Positions 53,989-63,639 are shown, numbered from the stretch's first letter. The stretch: DNA of 64,000 nt from Pararge aegeria (GCF_905163445.1 NC_053196.1:16827501-16891500); one strand, 5' to 3'. The notes: generated from the sequence alone by a model not told the origin. Made by a program: numbers and translations.

Positions 53989-55590
53989 TTACTTAGTACT
54001 TGAACAAGTACTTGGGTCATTATCAGAAATATTGGTACCTAAAGTACAATTTGTAAAGTTGTCAATAGACTTAGTTACAACACTTGTAACTGTATCATTT
54101 AAATTGTAAGCTAATAATGAGGCTATATGTTGCTTACATTTTTTTGACAGATAAAAAGTATCCCTAGTCAATAACAGTGGTGAAATAAATTTATTCACAT
54201 CAAAATAAAAAACTGCCTCACTATGACGGCATGTCAAGTTATAAATTAATAAATTTAAATTATAAACTTGCTTATTTCGCTTAGAACTAAGTGTGCCACA
54301 GTACGGAAAGGCACACATAACAAATCTACATTTAGATTTTTCATGCAAAGCCAGCAATTTTTCTACACATCTTATAATTTGTGTCTTTTTTACATTTAAG
54401 CTGTCTCCTAACAAAAATATAACATTTTTATTTACATCTAAACTGTCTATGTTCAAACTATCAATAAGATAGTCTAAATTAGCCCCCGGTGAACATCTAT
54501 TAGTCACTGAGTGATCTAGGTAACAGTTCATAATAGGACCAAAACCTTTACCTAGCTTGTCTGAAATTACTAAAGTGTGTTTTTTATGCTTACTTGATAA
54601 ATTATAATCTAAGGATGTAGTGACAGGAATAATACTTTCACACTGCTCTTGGTAGGTCTCTAGCTTATTAGACGACAAAATACTACTACTTAAGTCTAGG
54701 TTAGCCGTAGGTATATCTTGAGAACATTGACATTTATTTGCCAATGACTCAAAACGAGCCATATTGTAGGTACCTAGAGCTAACAACTCATCAGCTGCCA
54801 GAATTTGTTCATCAATCTGCTTTTTTGCCAGCTCATATTTAATAGTCATAGTTTTAAGTGAGTCTTCCAGCTGTTGAATAACATCATTTAAGGTTTGGAT
54901 TTCACTCTCATATTTTTCCCTGCTACTTTGAAAAGAAAGAGAAAAGGTATTTAACTTATTTAACAAAACTGAACGTTCTTTTCTTAGTATCAGGTTTTCA
55001 CTGCTTTTCTTCTGGTTTTTTACTAATTTTTGAGTTTTTTTTATTATTTTACTAATTCTAATGTATTTTTTTATTTTATTGTGGCTATTTAAAAAGGGGA
55101 GATCTATTTGAGGCTTGTTTTTTTTAACACAAGGGCTATCACAAGTCAGATCGATGCACACTGGCATTGTTGAGGATGAAGTAAGTAGTTCATCATACAA
55201 GTTATTTGTTGATTGCATTTCAACATTTTGTAATTGTGACTGAAGGTTATCAATAGTTTTATGTGCGCTACATAATTCACCCTCCAACATAGTAATTATT
55301 CCTAAAGCTTCATCATAAGTAGATATGCATTGGTTAAAAGAATGCACTGCCTCCTGGAGTTGGTTGCGCTCCTCTAAGACCAGAGTGTGAGCGCTATGTA
55401 GGTCAGCTAGTTCACCCTTTAGCTGGGAGTTCTTGGCAATAATTGATCTCAGTTCCACTTCACTGTCATCTTGTTCCCTCATTAAATCAGCATTTAGTTG
55501 TTTCAGTGACTTTAGTTCACTGAGGGCATTTTTAAGTTTTAATTGCTCTTGCAATGCAGCCGCTCTTCTGGTTAGCATTGTTGGCACCAT
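53989..55590 (-). CDS. LINE-S ORF1: coiled coils plus SGNH-esterase-like domain lacking catalytic residues
   Basis: 533 residues from ATG at 55590. The open frame extends 30 bp further upstream but begins at a TTG, so 55590 is preferred. Residues about 8-125 and 200-275 have heptad-like, charged, Leu-rich patterns of coiled coils. Residues 143-153 (PVCIDLTCDSP) resemble a SUMO-interaction motif. Residues about 338-497 follow the pattern of the SGNH esterase found in ORF1 of many CR1/Jockey-like LINEs. The blocks read VISDKLGKG (normally GDS), CSPGA, VIFLLGDSLN (normally GTND) and RDTFYLS (normally DxxHL). The Ser, Asn and His are replaced, so an RNA- or self-binding role is more likely than esterase activity. 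The frame is intact. Confidence 0.75.
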   Translation of the reverse strand: MVPTMLTRRAAALQEQLKLKNALSELKSLKQLNADLMREQDDSEVELRSIIAKNSQLKGELADLHSAHTLVLEERNQLQEAVHSFNQCISTYDEALGIITMLEGELCSAHKTIDNLQSQLQNVEMQSTNNLYDELLTSSSTMPVCIDLTCDSPCVKKNKPQIDLPFLNSHNKIKKYIRISKIIKKTQKLVKNQKKSSENLILRKERSVLLNKLNTFSLSFQSSREKYESEIQTLNDVIQQLEDSLKTMTIKYELAKKQIDEQILAADELLALGTYNMARFESLANKCQCSQDIPTANLDLSSSILSSNKLETYQEQCESIIPVTTSLDYNLSSKHKKHTLVISDKLGKGFGPIMNCYLDHSVTNRCSPGANLDYLIDSLNIDSLDVNKNVIFLLGDSLNVKKTQIIRCVEKLLALHEKSKCRFVMCAFPYCGTLSSKRNKQVYNLNLLIYNLTCRHSEAVFYFDVNKFISPLLLTRDTFYLSKKCKQHIASLLAYNLNDTVTSVVTKSIDNFTNCTLGTNISDNDPSTCSSTK

Positions 55591-56382
55591 TTTATAGCAC
55601 TTCGCCCTGAAACACAGCAAACAGTATATGTGAGTGAAGGAAATTAGATAACCTACAGAAGAAAGAGAAAAGGATCAAAAATATATGTATATATATTATG
55701 AAAAAGTTATAGGAAATAGAGATAAATACTAAGGAATATTACAGATAGTATACTAGGAAATACAATAACATACTAATTAGGGATATCTTTAAGTGATAGA
55801 AATAGCAATTTTAGCACAGATAATAGAAGGTATGTTTTAAATAACTAGCTTAATAAAACTTTGAATCACAACTTGTAAAATAAGGTTTATTTGGTTGTGT
55901 ATTTTTGTCTGAGACAGTTTAATTCATTCTTCAACTATACTTCCACAAATCCGTCAAGTAAAGCGAGAATGAGTCTGTCTAAGTGTGTGGAGGGACGTCT
56001 CTCGTGAGTATTACGAGAATAACAAAATAAAACAAAAATTTGAAGTAGGGAATTGGTTATCAACTAGGATATTGTTATGGCAGTGTTATTAACATAAGAA
56101 AAATGAAAGCAATACTCCCCAGGTACATCCCATGGACGTAAAATGTACGTCGTTTGCTTATAACAGTCGTTGGATTTTGAATTCCCGTTGGACGAAACCT
56201 CCTGTCAGACGGATTTTCGATTTACGTGGTTTATATGGTCACTGTGTAGGTTACACTTTTTTCTTTGATTAACACATAGAAAATACATTAAATCACAGTG
56301 ATTTTAAAATTAAAATAATAATACGAGCAGCTGATTTCACGACATGTCAGCTTGACAGCGGCGAAGTCCGAAGTCAAAATAT
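55591..56382 (-). promoter_or_regulatory. LINE-S 5' leader, probable internal promoter region
   Basis: About 790 bp from the inferred 5' end (minus strand ATATTTTGACTTCGGACTTC) to the ORF1 ATG. LINEs of this class usually carry an internal promoter here, but no specific element is identifiable. The sequence contains CGTACATTTTACG, a palindrome-like block near 56135-56150. An acceptor-like TTTCAG lies about 20 bp upstream of the ATG. Confidence 0.4.
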
Positions 56383-56590
56383 AGATAGAAAAATGAATGT
56401 TAAAATGTAAAATTTGATGATTGAAGAAGATTTGATGTTGGAAAAGAGCAACTGCTGAGTTTCTTGCCGACTTCTTCTTGGTAGAATCTGCCTTCCGAAC
56501 CGGTGGTAGAGTCACTACAAACAGACAGACATGACATTTCAAAAGTGCTTATATTAGGACTACTTGAAATAAATGTTTTTTTTTTTTTAA
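56383..56590 (+). mobile_element. LINE-S plus-strand copy, right part (3' UTR)
   Basis: Resumes exactly after the insertion: AGATAGAAAAATGAATGTTA, CTTCCGAACCGGTGGTAGAG, ATTAGGACTACTTGAAATAA and a T-rich tail. The left part is 50672-50864. Confidence 0.85.
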
Positions 56591-56592
56591 TT

Positions 56593-56627
56593 TTATAAAT
56601 ACCGAGTATTTAACTCGGTATTTATAA
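56593..56627. repeat. 15-bp perfect hairpin at the LINE-S tail
   Basis: TTATAAATACCGAGT (56593-56607) pairs with 56613-56627 around loop ATTTA. Confidence 0.9.
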
Positions 56628-56629
56628 CA

Positions 56630-56775
56630 GAAAATCAACAAAGCTTGGCCTGACTCGAGATCCCTAGTTGAAACCAACCAATTTAAAACCTACAATTTCC
56701 CTGCTGGGTATCGAACTAGGTTCCCAGTTACAAGGCCAAAGCACGCACCACTGCGTCAGGGAAGTCTTTTATCCA
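56630..56775 (-). mobile_element. SINE E (tRNA-like head), minus orientation
   Basis: The complement of CCTGACGCAGTGGTGCGTGC (A box) lies at 56740-56760. The complement of a B box (CTGGGTATCGAACTAGGTTC) lies at 56704-56723. The body is short and unclassified. Confidence 0.55.
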
Positions 56776-56899
56776 CCATATCCATTCACCATCCTTTTTA
56801 ACTGATTTACAAAAAAGGATTGGGTTATCAATTCCATATTTTTTATAAACTGACTTGGAATATTCTTTTTGTGGCCCCTTTTTTCATTACGTCAAAATC

Positions 56900-57125
56900 T
56901 ATTCGAAGGATCCCGGAGAACCGCGATGCCGGAAGAGCTCCTGAACCATAAACATCCCAGGGTCGATCAAAGGAATATTTGAGAGCACATGACATTTAAA
57001 CACTATTATAAAAAAAAAAACCAAAAAAAACCGACTTTGTTATACAACTAAAAAGCAAGAAATAAATATTTTCTACAACATTTTTATGTCGGTTCCAAGC
57101 AAAATGTAAATGAAAGTATAGTATA
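56900..57125. repeat. Dispersed repeat G
   Basis: Contains CGATGCCGGAAGAGCTCCTG, AAAAAACCGACTTTG, AGCAAGAAATAAATATTTTC and TTATGTCGGT, in the same order as 33150-33305. Confidence 0.6.
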
Positions 57126-57800
57126 GCTTAAAAATCTTACTTAAATACTTTGATAAATATATAAATAAAACTTTGAATTTGTCCTTTTTACATGTGTGTA
57201 TTGTCTTTCATTTAATGCATAAAGAGTGTTTGAGTTTAAACTTGAAAGAATAACAAAAACACTTTTACCGCAGAGCGTCCAACTTTTAAAATGTTACCAA
57301 ACAGGATTAAATTAAACAAATTAGCGTCGGCTCCACACGTTTACTCGTTAAAAGCACATTCGAAAATGTGTCTAAATTAACATAAAGCCCAATGAAAGGC
57401 AATAAAGCTGAATTGCCGCGTACCATACTCCCATATAGGGTGTTTTCTTTATATGGCAGTAAAGCAAAAATTCCATAATTCTACTTTAAAGAAAAAAGGG
57501 TTTTGGTCAGTAAATCTTTGCTCATAAACAAACAGACCTTACGGAGTACGTCAAAATGTATTTTAATTATTGAAGTAGATCCTTACTGTTGCGAATGTAA
57601 AAAAAAAAACATCCTGTATACCATGTATAACGCAGGGCTGTAACAAGCGCGCAAATTATCTTGCGGAATCTTGCAATTTTAATCAAAACATTCTTGGGAT
57701 GTTTTTCTTTAAGTTCTGTCGAGTTGCGTCGGCAGCGCTGCAAAATTTATGGATAGGTATAAATCAACAAATATTTCCCCTTGATGTTCATCGTGTTATT
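57126..57800. other. Unassigned DNA
   Basis: Nothing recognised. Confidence 0.4.
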
Positions 57801-57801
57801 T

Positions 57802-58065
57802 ATTATATATTTAGGCTTGCCACGGAGAGCGCGTTAAGCTGTTTGTCCTTGGCCCGATATGTTCCGGTCTCATCGTAGCTGCCATCCCATAGCGTTAAGA
57901 TAGTGAGGGATTAGAAACCGCAACTTGGTTTGCGCACACACTTGTGCACCGTGATGTCTCGCGTAGATGGAATATCTCTCTGGAGGTTGATCACCAAGGC
58001 TGAAATACGTCATCGAAACTTGAGATAACGGCGGCTCTCTGTACCCGCCTGAATGTCTCAACCGG
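57802..58065 (+). mobile_element. SINE F copy, 5' head degraded
   Basis: Contains TTTGTCCTTGGCCCGATATG, GATAGTGAGGGATTAGA, TTTGCGCACACACTTGTGCA and ATCTCTCTGGAGGTTGATCA in order. It contains the palindrome-like GCACACACTTGTGC. Confidence 0.65.
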
Positions 58066-58099
58066 ACTGAAGTTCATCGCTAATGAACTCGTTCTTATC

Positions 58100-58380
58100 C
58101 TACTATCCTTCTTAATATTTTAGATGTGAGAGTGTGGATAGTTGTTGCTCAATCACGCAGAAACGGCTGAACGCATTTGTATGAGATTTGGCATGCATGT
58201 AGCATTTGACATAGAAAAAGACATAGGCTGCATTTTAGCCCGATTCCTTAAATAGTTCCCGCGGGAAGACAGCTTTAAATTTTGGTATGCATGTCACCTA
58301 TGATATGGAAAAGGTCATGTACTTTCTATATCAATCTCTCAAATATTTCCCGTAGTGAGATTAAAAATTGTTGAAGAGCG
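58100..58380. repeat. D1-like repeat, two successive diverged units
   Basis: Contains CACGCAGAAACGGCTGAACG, GAGATTTGGCATGCATGTAG, ATAGTTCCCGCGGGAAGAC and a second similar stretch from about 58275. Confidence 0.5.
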
Positions 58381-58589
58381 AAGCTTTAGACTCAATTTTG
58401 ACGAAAATATCCAAGAGACACAATGTCATAATCGCTGTGAATCTAATATCAGTTTAATTATTACTTGAAAACTATTTATTAAATTGAGTAAGAATTAATA
58501 GCACATTTATTAATGATTGTGAGATAATCAATTTATTAAATTTTGCTATCGAGTTTAATAATTTACACGAACACATTGGCCTATGATCG
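58381..58589. other. Unassigned AT-rich DNA
   Basis: Nothing recognised. Confidence 0.4.
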
Positions 58590-58765
58590 AGGATAAATAT
58601 TATAAATTTGTAAGTGATTTTGATCGTTTGTTTGTCCTATTTTAAGCGTAGTTACTTAAAAGGGCGAAGAGTAAGCTACTTTTTATCTCTGGAAAACTAA
58701 CGGTTCCCACGCGATTTGTAAAAAACACCGTAATAAAAGCCGACAAACTACAACTAGTAGATGCA
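58590..58765 (+). repeat. Dispersed repeat D1
   Basis: Contains AATATTATAAATTTGTAAGT, a TCGTTTGTTTGTCC block and ACTAACGGTTCCCACGCGAT. Confidence 0.5.
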
Positions 58766-58904
58766 TATTTTAGCATGTTACTGAGCTGTGGGTATTGAAT
58801 ATAGTGCGGTTAATATTTAATTTGTTAGCTGAGGCTATATTTTCGGGAGCGGTAGATAGCAGTAAGTTTATAAAAATAGTTAATATTTATTATAATATGT
58901 TACA

Positions 58905-59305
58905 AGCTTAGACGCTGACGGAGACCATGTCCAAAAAACTCAAAGCATTCGAGATGTGGGTGTACAGCTGTATGCTAAGAATATGACAGGCCTTGTCAGT
59001 TACAAGTTCTGCAGAGAAAGGGTAAGGTTCTAGAGGTACTCAAACCATAAGAAGGAAATTAGTATATTTTGGACATGTGATGCGGAATACTAAAAAGTTT
59101 GAACTTCTTCAAATTATCATACAGGGTAAAGTGGCATTCAGAAAAAGGCCTGGCAACAGAAGAATATCATGGCTCATAAATCTACGACAATGGATTGGAA
59201 CGAGCAGCAAATAATTATTTAGAGCAGCGATCTCCAAAGTTGAAATGGCTCTAATGATTGCCAACCTTCGAAAGGAGGCATCCCATGAAGAAGAATATGA
59301 TGACG
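58905..59305 (+). mobile_element. RTE-type LINE C-terminal region, decayed
   Basis: With frame breaks it reads KLKAFEMWVYSCMLRI, RRKLVYFGHVMRNTKKFELL, RPGNRRISWLINLRQWIGTS, LFRAAISKVEMALMIANLRK and ASHEEEYDD. This is the conserved region after the RT in insect RTE-like elements. It is a different subfamily from 39881-40395. Confidence 0.7.
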
Positions 59306-59795
59306 TGACATGACTCACCATTTATGACTCATCATAGGTCACACCAACTTTTTCGAGATGGGTCATGCAGACACATTTACAGACACCCGTTTGCCCTAAA
59401 TATTGAGACAGCCCTGTTTATCTCTCCATCGGTGCGCATATTCCTTACTTGACGGCGCAACTCAATTAGTTAATGAAAACGTTGCCCCTTGATTAGCTTC
59501 CTTGAGAAAAGCTTTTGAGCTTTACAAAATTCCACCGAAATAACAGAATTCCTCCGCTTTTTATCCCCACCATGCTCAAGTACCCGAAGAAGGATCCATG
59601 CTAATGATGTTAAATCAAGCGAAGTAGTATGTAGGTACTTATATTCAAAAGGCAAATTTAATGAATTAATGGCTCAGATTTTCAAGTTTTAAGGGGTATA
59701 TACACGAAGCAATCCGTCGCGACAAAATTCGTGGAAACGCCTTACAGTGTAATGTATATGGAGATTTTTTTTCTAATTACATAAATGCACTAAGA
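59306..59795. other. Unassigned DNA
   Basis: Nothing recognised. Confidence 0.4.
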
Positions 59796-59799
59796 TTAA

Positions 59800-60030
59800 C
59801 GACACAGCTCAGAAAGACGCGAAGCTGAAGTAGCAATACTTGGAGAAGATGTGGACCTTAAGGTGGCCCATGGTCGGACGTTTGTGGATCCACAATGAAG
59901 TGGAGATAAGATATCATATGAGTCACTGGGCACCGCTGGAAACAAGCGGCCCGAGACTCTACACTTTGAAACTCGCTACAAAAGGCTTGTGTCTAGCAGT
60001 GGATATTGCGGAAGGCCCTAAGAAATAGAC
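59800..60030 (+). mobile_element. RTE-like LINE 3' scrap
   Basis: Fragments read as R..R.GPWSD, W and a GLCLAVDI block, resembling the RTE end (RW.DDI ... EAYVQQW) out of frame. The 62-codon open frame is not a gene. Confidence 0.35.
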
Positions 60031-60609
60031 GATAACCAAGCAGTCTGATTTCAAGTTTTGAGAAGATAATATGTTTTGCCGACCCTAAACTATTACACAA
60101 CTAACTAAAAAAAAGAAAAAAAACATTAGGCTATTTCACCTTCAAATGTATAAAAAATCACATGTAAAAAAACAATCCATGTTACTGCGTGAAATAAGAT
60201 CCAACCAATACACTTTCTGATTTAAAATAATACTACTATAAAATGTAATTACAGTTCGATTTACAACTACATATTTAATTCTGATTCGCGCGTCGGTCGG
60301 AAAAGCGTTTTAAATTCATAGAGTCATGGGATTCCGTGTCATGTACTATTCGATTGTATCGCGCGAAACAAAAAAGAAAACAAAAAGAAACTTGACTGTA
60401 CAACATTTATTGGACGAAACCCCCTGACGTAGTACTCACGATTCAAGAATATAGACTAAGAACTGGTAAACTGTTAAACAATCTTGCATTTTGCCATCAT
60501 TTTTGATGAACTGACTCAAATTTCTTTCATCTAAATTCTAGATTCAGTATTTACTAAGTTGTCATGTGTCTAAACGTAGACCAATCTATCTCCATTCTAT
60601 TTGTATGGG
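60031..60609. other. Unassigned DNA
   Basis: Contains GGACGAAACCCCCTGA at about 60412, similar to a block in the LINE-S 5' leader. Confidence 0.35.
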
Positions 60610-60997
60610 GACTGAGTATACTCTTTTATAATATGCTTCCTAAGTTAATTGTGAACCTACTAATGCGTAAGTTTAAAGAGTATGTTAAAACACATTTATA
60701 ACAGTGAGGTTACTATACAATTAATACATTTCTTGATGACAAGGTTGCTCGGAAGCATCCGGCTCCGCTTTTATCTCTCACAAAATAAAAAAAATGAATG
60801 TAAAAATGTAAAATGTAAATTGCTGATGTTGGAAAAGAGAAACTGCTGAGTTTCTTGGCGGCATCTTCTCGGTAGAATCTGATTTCCGCACCGGTGATAG
60901 ATTCTTAAATACAAACAAACAAACAGAAAACTTAACGTGTCAAAAGTGATTATAAAAGGCCTACTTGAAATAAATGAATTTTGAATTTTGAATTTTA
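60610..60997 (+). mobile_element. LINE-S 3' end with RT C-terminus remnant
   Basis: Encodes LFYNMLPKLIVNLLMRKFKE, then a broken YVKTHL segment, DDKVARKHPAPLLSLT and a stop. The full 3' UTR follows, ending in ATTTTGAATTTTGAATTT. Confidence 0.85.
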
Positions 60998-61258
60998 TGG
61001 TTATAGTTTTAACTTTGTTTTTATCAATAATTGCAAAAGTAACCTAAAGTATTACCATGTATACTAAATTTTAAATAATTTAATAAGATTTTGTTATGCA
61101 ATGAGCGTATAAAATGTAATGTAATATAACACTATGCCTATTAAAGAATATAACACCATTTCAGTGTTTAAGTACGTGTCTTATGTATGTTCTACGAGAT
61201 AAACAATAATTATGCTTCGTTTTAAAGTAAAAATTGACAGGCAAACAGATTTTTCAAC
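60998..61258. other. Unassigned AT-rich DNA
   Basis: Nothing recognised. Confidence 0.4.
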
Positions 61259-61259
61259 A

Positions 61260-61308
61260 GGTTTTCCACTTACAATCAGGTTGGCCACCTGATAGTAAGT
61301 GGAAAACC
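61260..61308. repeat. 22-bp inverted repeat (one mismatch) from D2
   Basis: 61260-61281 (TTTTCCACTTAC core) pairs with 61287-61308, with one mismatch and a 5-base loop. The right arm equals the D2 opening block (GATAGTAAGTGGAAAACCAT). Confidence 0.85.
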
Positions 61309-61325
61309 ATCGCGTCATCATAAGC

Positions 61326-61396
61326 AGAGCAACACTTGGAAGAGCAACACTTGGAAGAGCAAAAACGTGTTCCGTGTTCCTTGGAACACGTTTTTG
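61326..61396. repeat. 15-bp tandem repeat and 14-bp hairpin at the edge of E1
   Basis: AGAGCAACACTTGGA occurs at 61326 and 61341. 61360-61373 (CAAAAACGTGTTCC) pairs exactly with 61383-61396. Confidence 0.9.
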
Positions 61397-61403
61397 TAGT
61401 AAC

Positions 61404-62102
61404 TTTTGACGTGACAACGTCTTATAAATTGGTTTGCCGGGTGACACTTCAAGAAACTGCGTTACGCTCCGCTCACGTTATGCGCTCACAATGAGAGCGA
61501 GTGAGAGGCACGCGTCCCTTCCACTCGGGCATGGTTAGCCCGCCTAAGAGCGAGAGAGACAGACATAAAAAGTGAAAGGCACGCGTCCCTTTGTAGTAAA
61601 CGCTGTTTCATTATACGCAAATGTATTGCAAGTTATTGTATGTATATTTGTATATAAATACGTATGTATGTGTAAAGGTAAAAATAAAATTTTGTTAATA
61701 TGAAATTCAGTGCGAGATTCTTTGTATAAATTAATGTTTTAAAGAAGAAGAAGAAGAAAAAGTCTTTATTGCACATACAAATATAAAATCAGGTTAACAA
61801 AAAAAAAATAAAAAACTATACATATGCACAAAGGCGGTCTTATCGCTTGAAGCGATCTCCTCCAGACAACCTTTGGTTGAAGAAACATATTAGAGAAAAA
61901 ATATAATATAAATATAAATATAATATAAATATAATATCAATATAATTCTTTGTATAAATAAATGTTTTATTTTGTTACTATTATTTCATCCTTCTTCCTA
62001 CTATACGAATGAATATTCACATTAAAATTATTTTACCACTCAAAGTCGTTGTCACGTAAAACTTTCGCCCGTATACCGACTTTACAGGCAACCAATTTTT
62101 TT
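61404..62102 (-). mobile_element. Element E1, copy 2, carrying a LINE-K fragment
   Basis: The reverse complement of 15381-15849 with near-identity, apart from about 200 bp of LINE-K 3' sequence (61741-61946) between the two halves of the internal direct repeat. About 24 bp (CATGCCCGAGTGGAAGGG region) is missing from copy 1. Confidence 0.8.
61741..61946 (-). mobile_element. LINE-K 3' end fragment inside E1
   Basis: Contains AGAAGAAGAAGAAGAAAAAG, TCTTTATTGCACATACAAAT and GGCGGTCTTATCGCTTGAAG, as at 45897-46007. The far end is TATAAATATAATATAAAT repeats. Confidence 0.6.
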
Positions 62103-62109
62103 GTGTCAG

Positions 62110-63021
62110 AGCTCGTTCGGGGAATTACTACGGCCATGCGCGCTTTTAGTGTTTTCGTGATCTCTATTTTACTGATGTTATAAATGTGAAAAAAGCTGCG
62201 TGAGAAGAAGACAAACAAACAAAAGTAAAGTAAGTTTTCAGAAAAAAAGTAAGACAAGCTAACAATAGTAAACGTGCATTATTCCTCGTAAAACCACGCC
62301 ATCATATTCTTACTCTAGCGCTGCGTGAATGAATAACAAACCATCAAGAAATACATCATTCAATATTACGTTTCTTCATAATAAACATGTAAATAAATTT
62401 AAATACGCTGTCTCTTGGACTATAATTGTACGTTTACTGATGTTTTCTGGCAGTAAATTCGGTACAAGTCGTCATTTCCCGCGTCGAACAATATTCTCGG
62501 TAACGGTGCGTCCCGCCGGGACGGGCGGGACTCGCTCGCTCGCTCTCGCAAATTTAAATTGGATTTTAAATTCCTATTTTGTCTCTGATATGATGATTTG
62601 GAATATCAAAAGCTCTGTATTCTGGGTTCGTGGTTCTGTATACGCTACTCCAACACACACAAAAACTGTTTCATATAAATTGATATTATAAATGCGAAGA
62701 TGTATGTTTTTTTATTTTAGAATCAATTACGGCACCGATCTGTATAACATTTGATGTACGAGTACATGAATCCCGCTAACAGGGAAACAACTACTTGTAA
62801 TATTTAACTAACATTTAAATTTAAATTGTTTGTTAAGAATAATGTATTTATCAGAAGTTGTAGGTATGCTGACGAAGTCGCGGGAGATTACATACAAACT
62901 ATCAAGCAATTACGATAAATTGTCCATGACCTCTCGGGCTACTAATAATTGACAAAACTTATCCAGAGATATGATAACGCAGTACAATCTACATATCGAA
63001 AGGTAAGCATAAAAATTGCAG
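62110..63021. other. Upstream region of the EF-hand gene
   Basis: No other gene is visible. 62505-62552 is GC-rich (GTCCCGCCGGGACGGGCGGG) and could be promoter-associated, though it lies about 500 bp from the ATG. A splice-acceptor-like TTGCAG ends at 63021, so an upstream non-coding exon is possible. The 120-codon plus-strand frame at 62329-62691 has no domain signature. Confidence 0.35.
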
Positions 63022-63055
63022 TATAATTTATTCATCTAGGCGAGAAACAACAAAA

Positions 63056-63607
63056 ATGATTTCCGAATTTAGAAAAATGAAATATCTTTTTCTATTTCAC
63101 TCTTTCTTTGACACAAATTCGAGTGGGAGTATAGACAAAAGTGATTTTGAGGTGGCTATAAAAAATATAGCCAAATTGCGAGGATGGAAACCTGATGATG
63201 ACAAATACAAAGAAACTGAATCAAAATTAATGAAAATCTGGAGCTCGTTAGAAAATGCTGCCGATTCCAATAAAGACGGCCAAATTTCAATTGAAGAATG
63301 GTTGACAATGTGGGAGAAATTTGCTGAAAATCCTTCAGCACCTTTTGAATGGCAGACTCTGTATTGCAAATTTATCTTCGAACTTGAAGATGCTAGTAGT
63401 GACGGGGTAATAGATAGTGAGGAGTTCTCAACAGTTCATGAGTGCTTCGGACTTCTGAAAGAAGACAGTGAGGCTGCGTTTAAATTTATGACTAGGGGAA
63501 AGCAAAGTATTACATGGGAAGAATTTCAAGAGCTATGGACACAGTATTTCACTTCTGAAAGCCCAATGGATCCCGGGAATTTCATTTTTGGTGCAGCGAC
63601 ATATTAG
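63056..63607 (+). CDS. Calexcitin / sarcoplasmic calcium-binding protein-like EF-hand protein
   Basis: A 183-residue soluble calcium-binding protein of the insect calexcitin / SCP type, which buffers or senses Ca2+ in neurons and muscle. Three canonical EF-hand loops are visible: residues 19-30 (DTNSSGSIDKSD), 70-81 (DSNKDGQISIEE) and 112-123 (DASSDGVIDSEE), each with Gly at position 6 and Asp or Glu at 12. The fourth, around 145-157, is degenerate (TRGKQSITWEEF has no acidic first residue), a common state in this family. The length equals the family norm. There is no signal peptide or membrane segment. The ATG at 63056 has a favourable AAAAATG context and gives the expected MISEFRK N-terminus. 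The coding region is uninterrupted by introns, which suggests either a compact gene or a retrocopy. No poly(A) run or target duplication was noticed. Confidence 0.9.
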   Translation: MISEFRKMKYLFLFHSFFDTNSSGSIDKSDFEVAIKNIAKLRGWKPDDDKYKETESKLMKIWSSLENAADSNKDGQISIEEWLTMWEKFAENPSAPFEWQTLYCKFIFELEDASSDGVIDSEEFSTVHECFGLLKEDSEAAFKFMTRGKQSITWEEFQELWTQYFTSESPMDPGNFIFGAATY

Positions 63608-63628
63608 TGAAATTAGTGTGTTAATAGG

Positions 63629-63634
63629 AATAAA
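63629..63634 (+). terminator. Polyadenylation signal of the EF-hand gene
   Basis: AATAAA, 22 bp after the stop codon, with T-rich sequence downstream. Confidence 0.65.
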
Positions 63635-63639
63635 CCTTT

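Larger units (their letters stand above)
50865..56382 (-). mobile_element. LINE-S, full-length non-LTR retrotransposon
   Basis: A 5.5-kb Jockey-superfamily element in minus orientation. It has a 5' leader of about 790 bp, ORF1 (533 codons), a 53-bp gap, ORF2 endonuclease, ORF2 reverse transcriptase, a 3' UTR of about 215 bp and a TTTGAA-type tail. All endonuclease and RT catalytic motifs are present. The only lesion I see is a one-base frame change between the endonuclease and RT. The near-intact state suggests recent activity of the family. It is inserted into another copy of the same family in opposite orientation. Confidence 0.9.

Noticed and set aside
55591..55620. Ten extra N-terminal residues for LINE-S ORF1
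   Set aside because: The open frame begins at a TTG. The first ATG is at 55590.
62329..62691. 120-codon frame upstream of the EF-hand gene
   Set aside because: No motif, no splice link to the gene and a skewed composition in a GC-rich patch.
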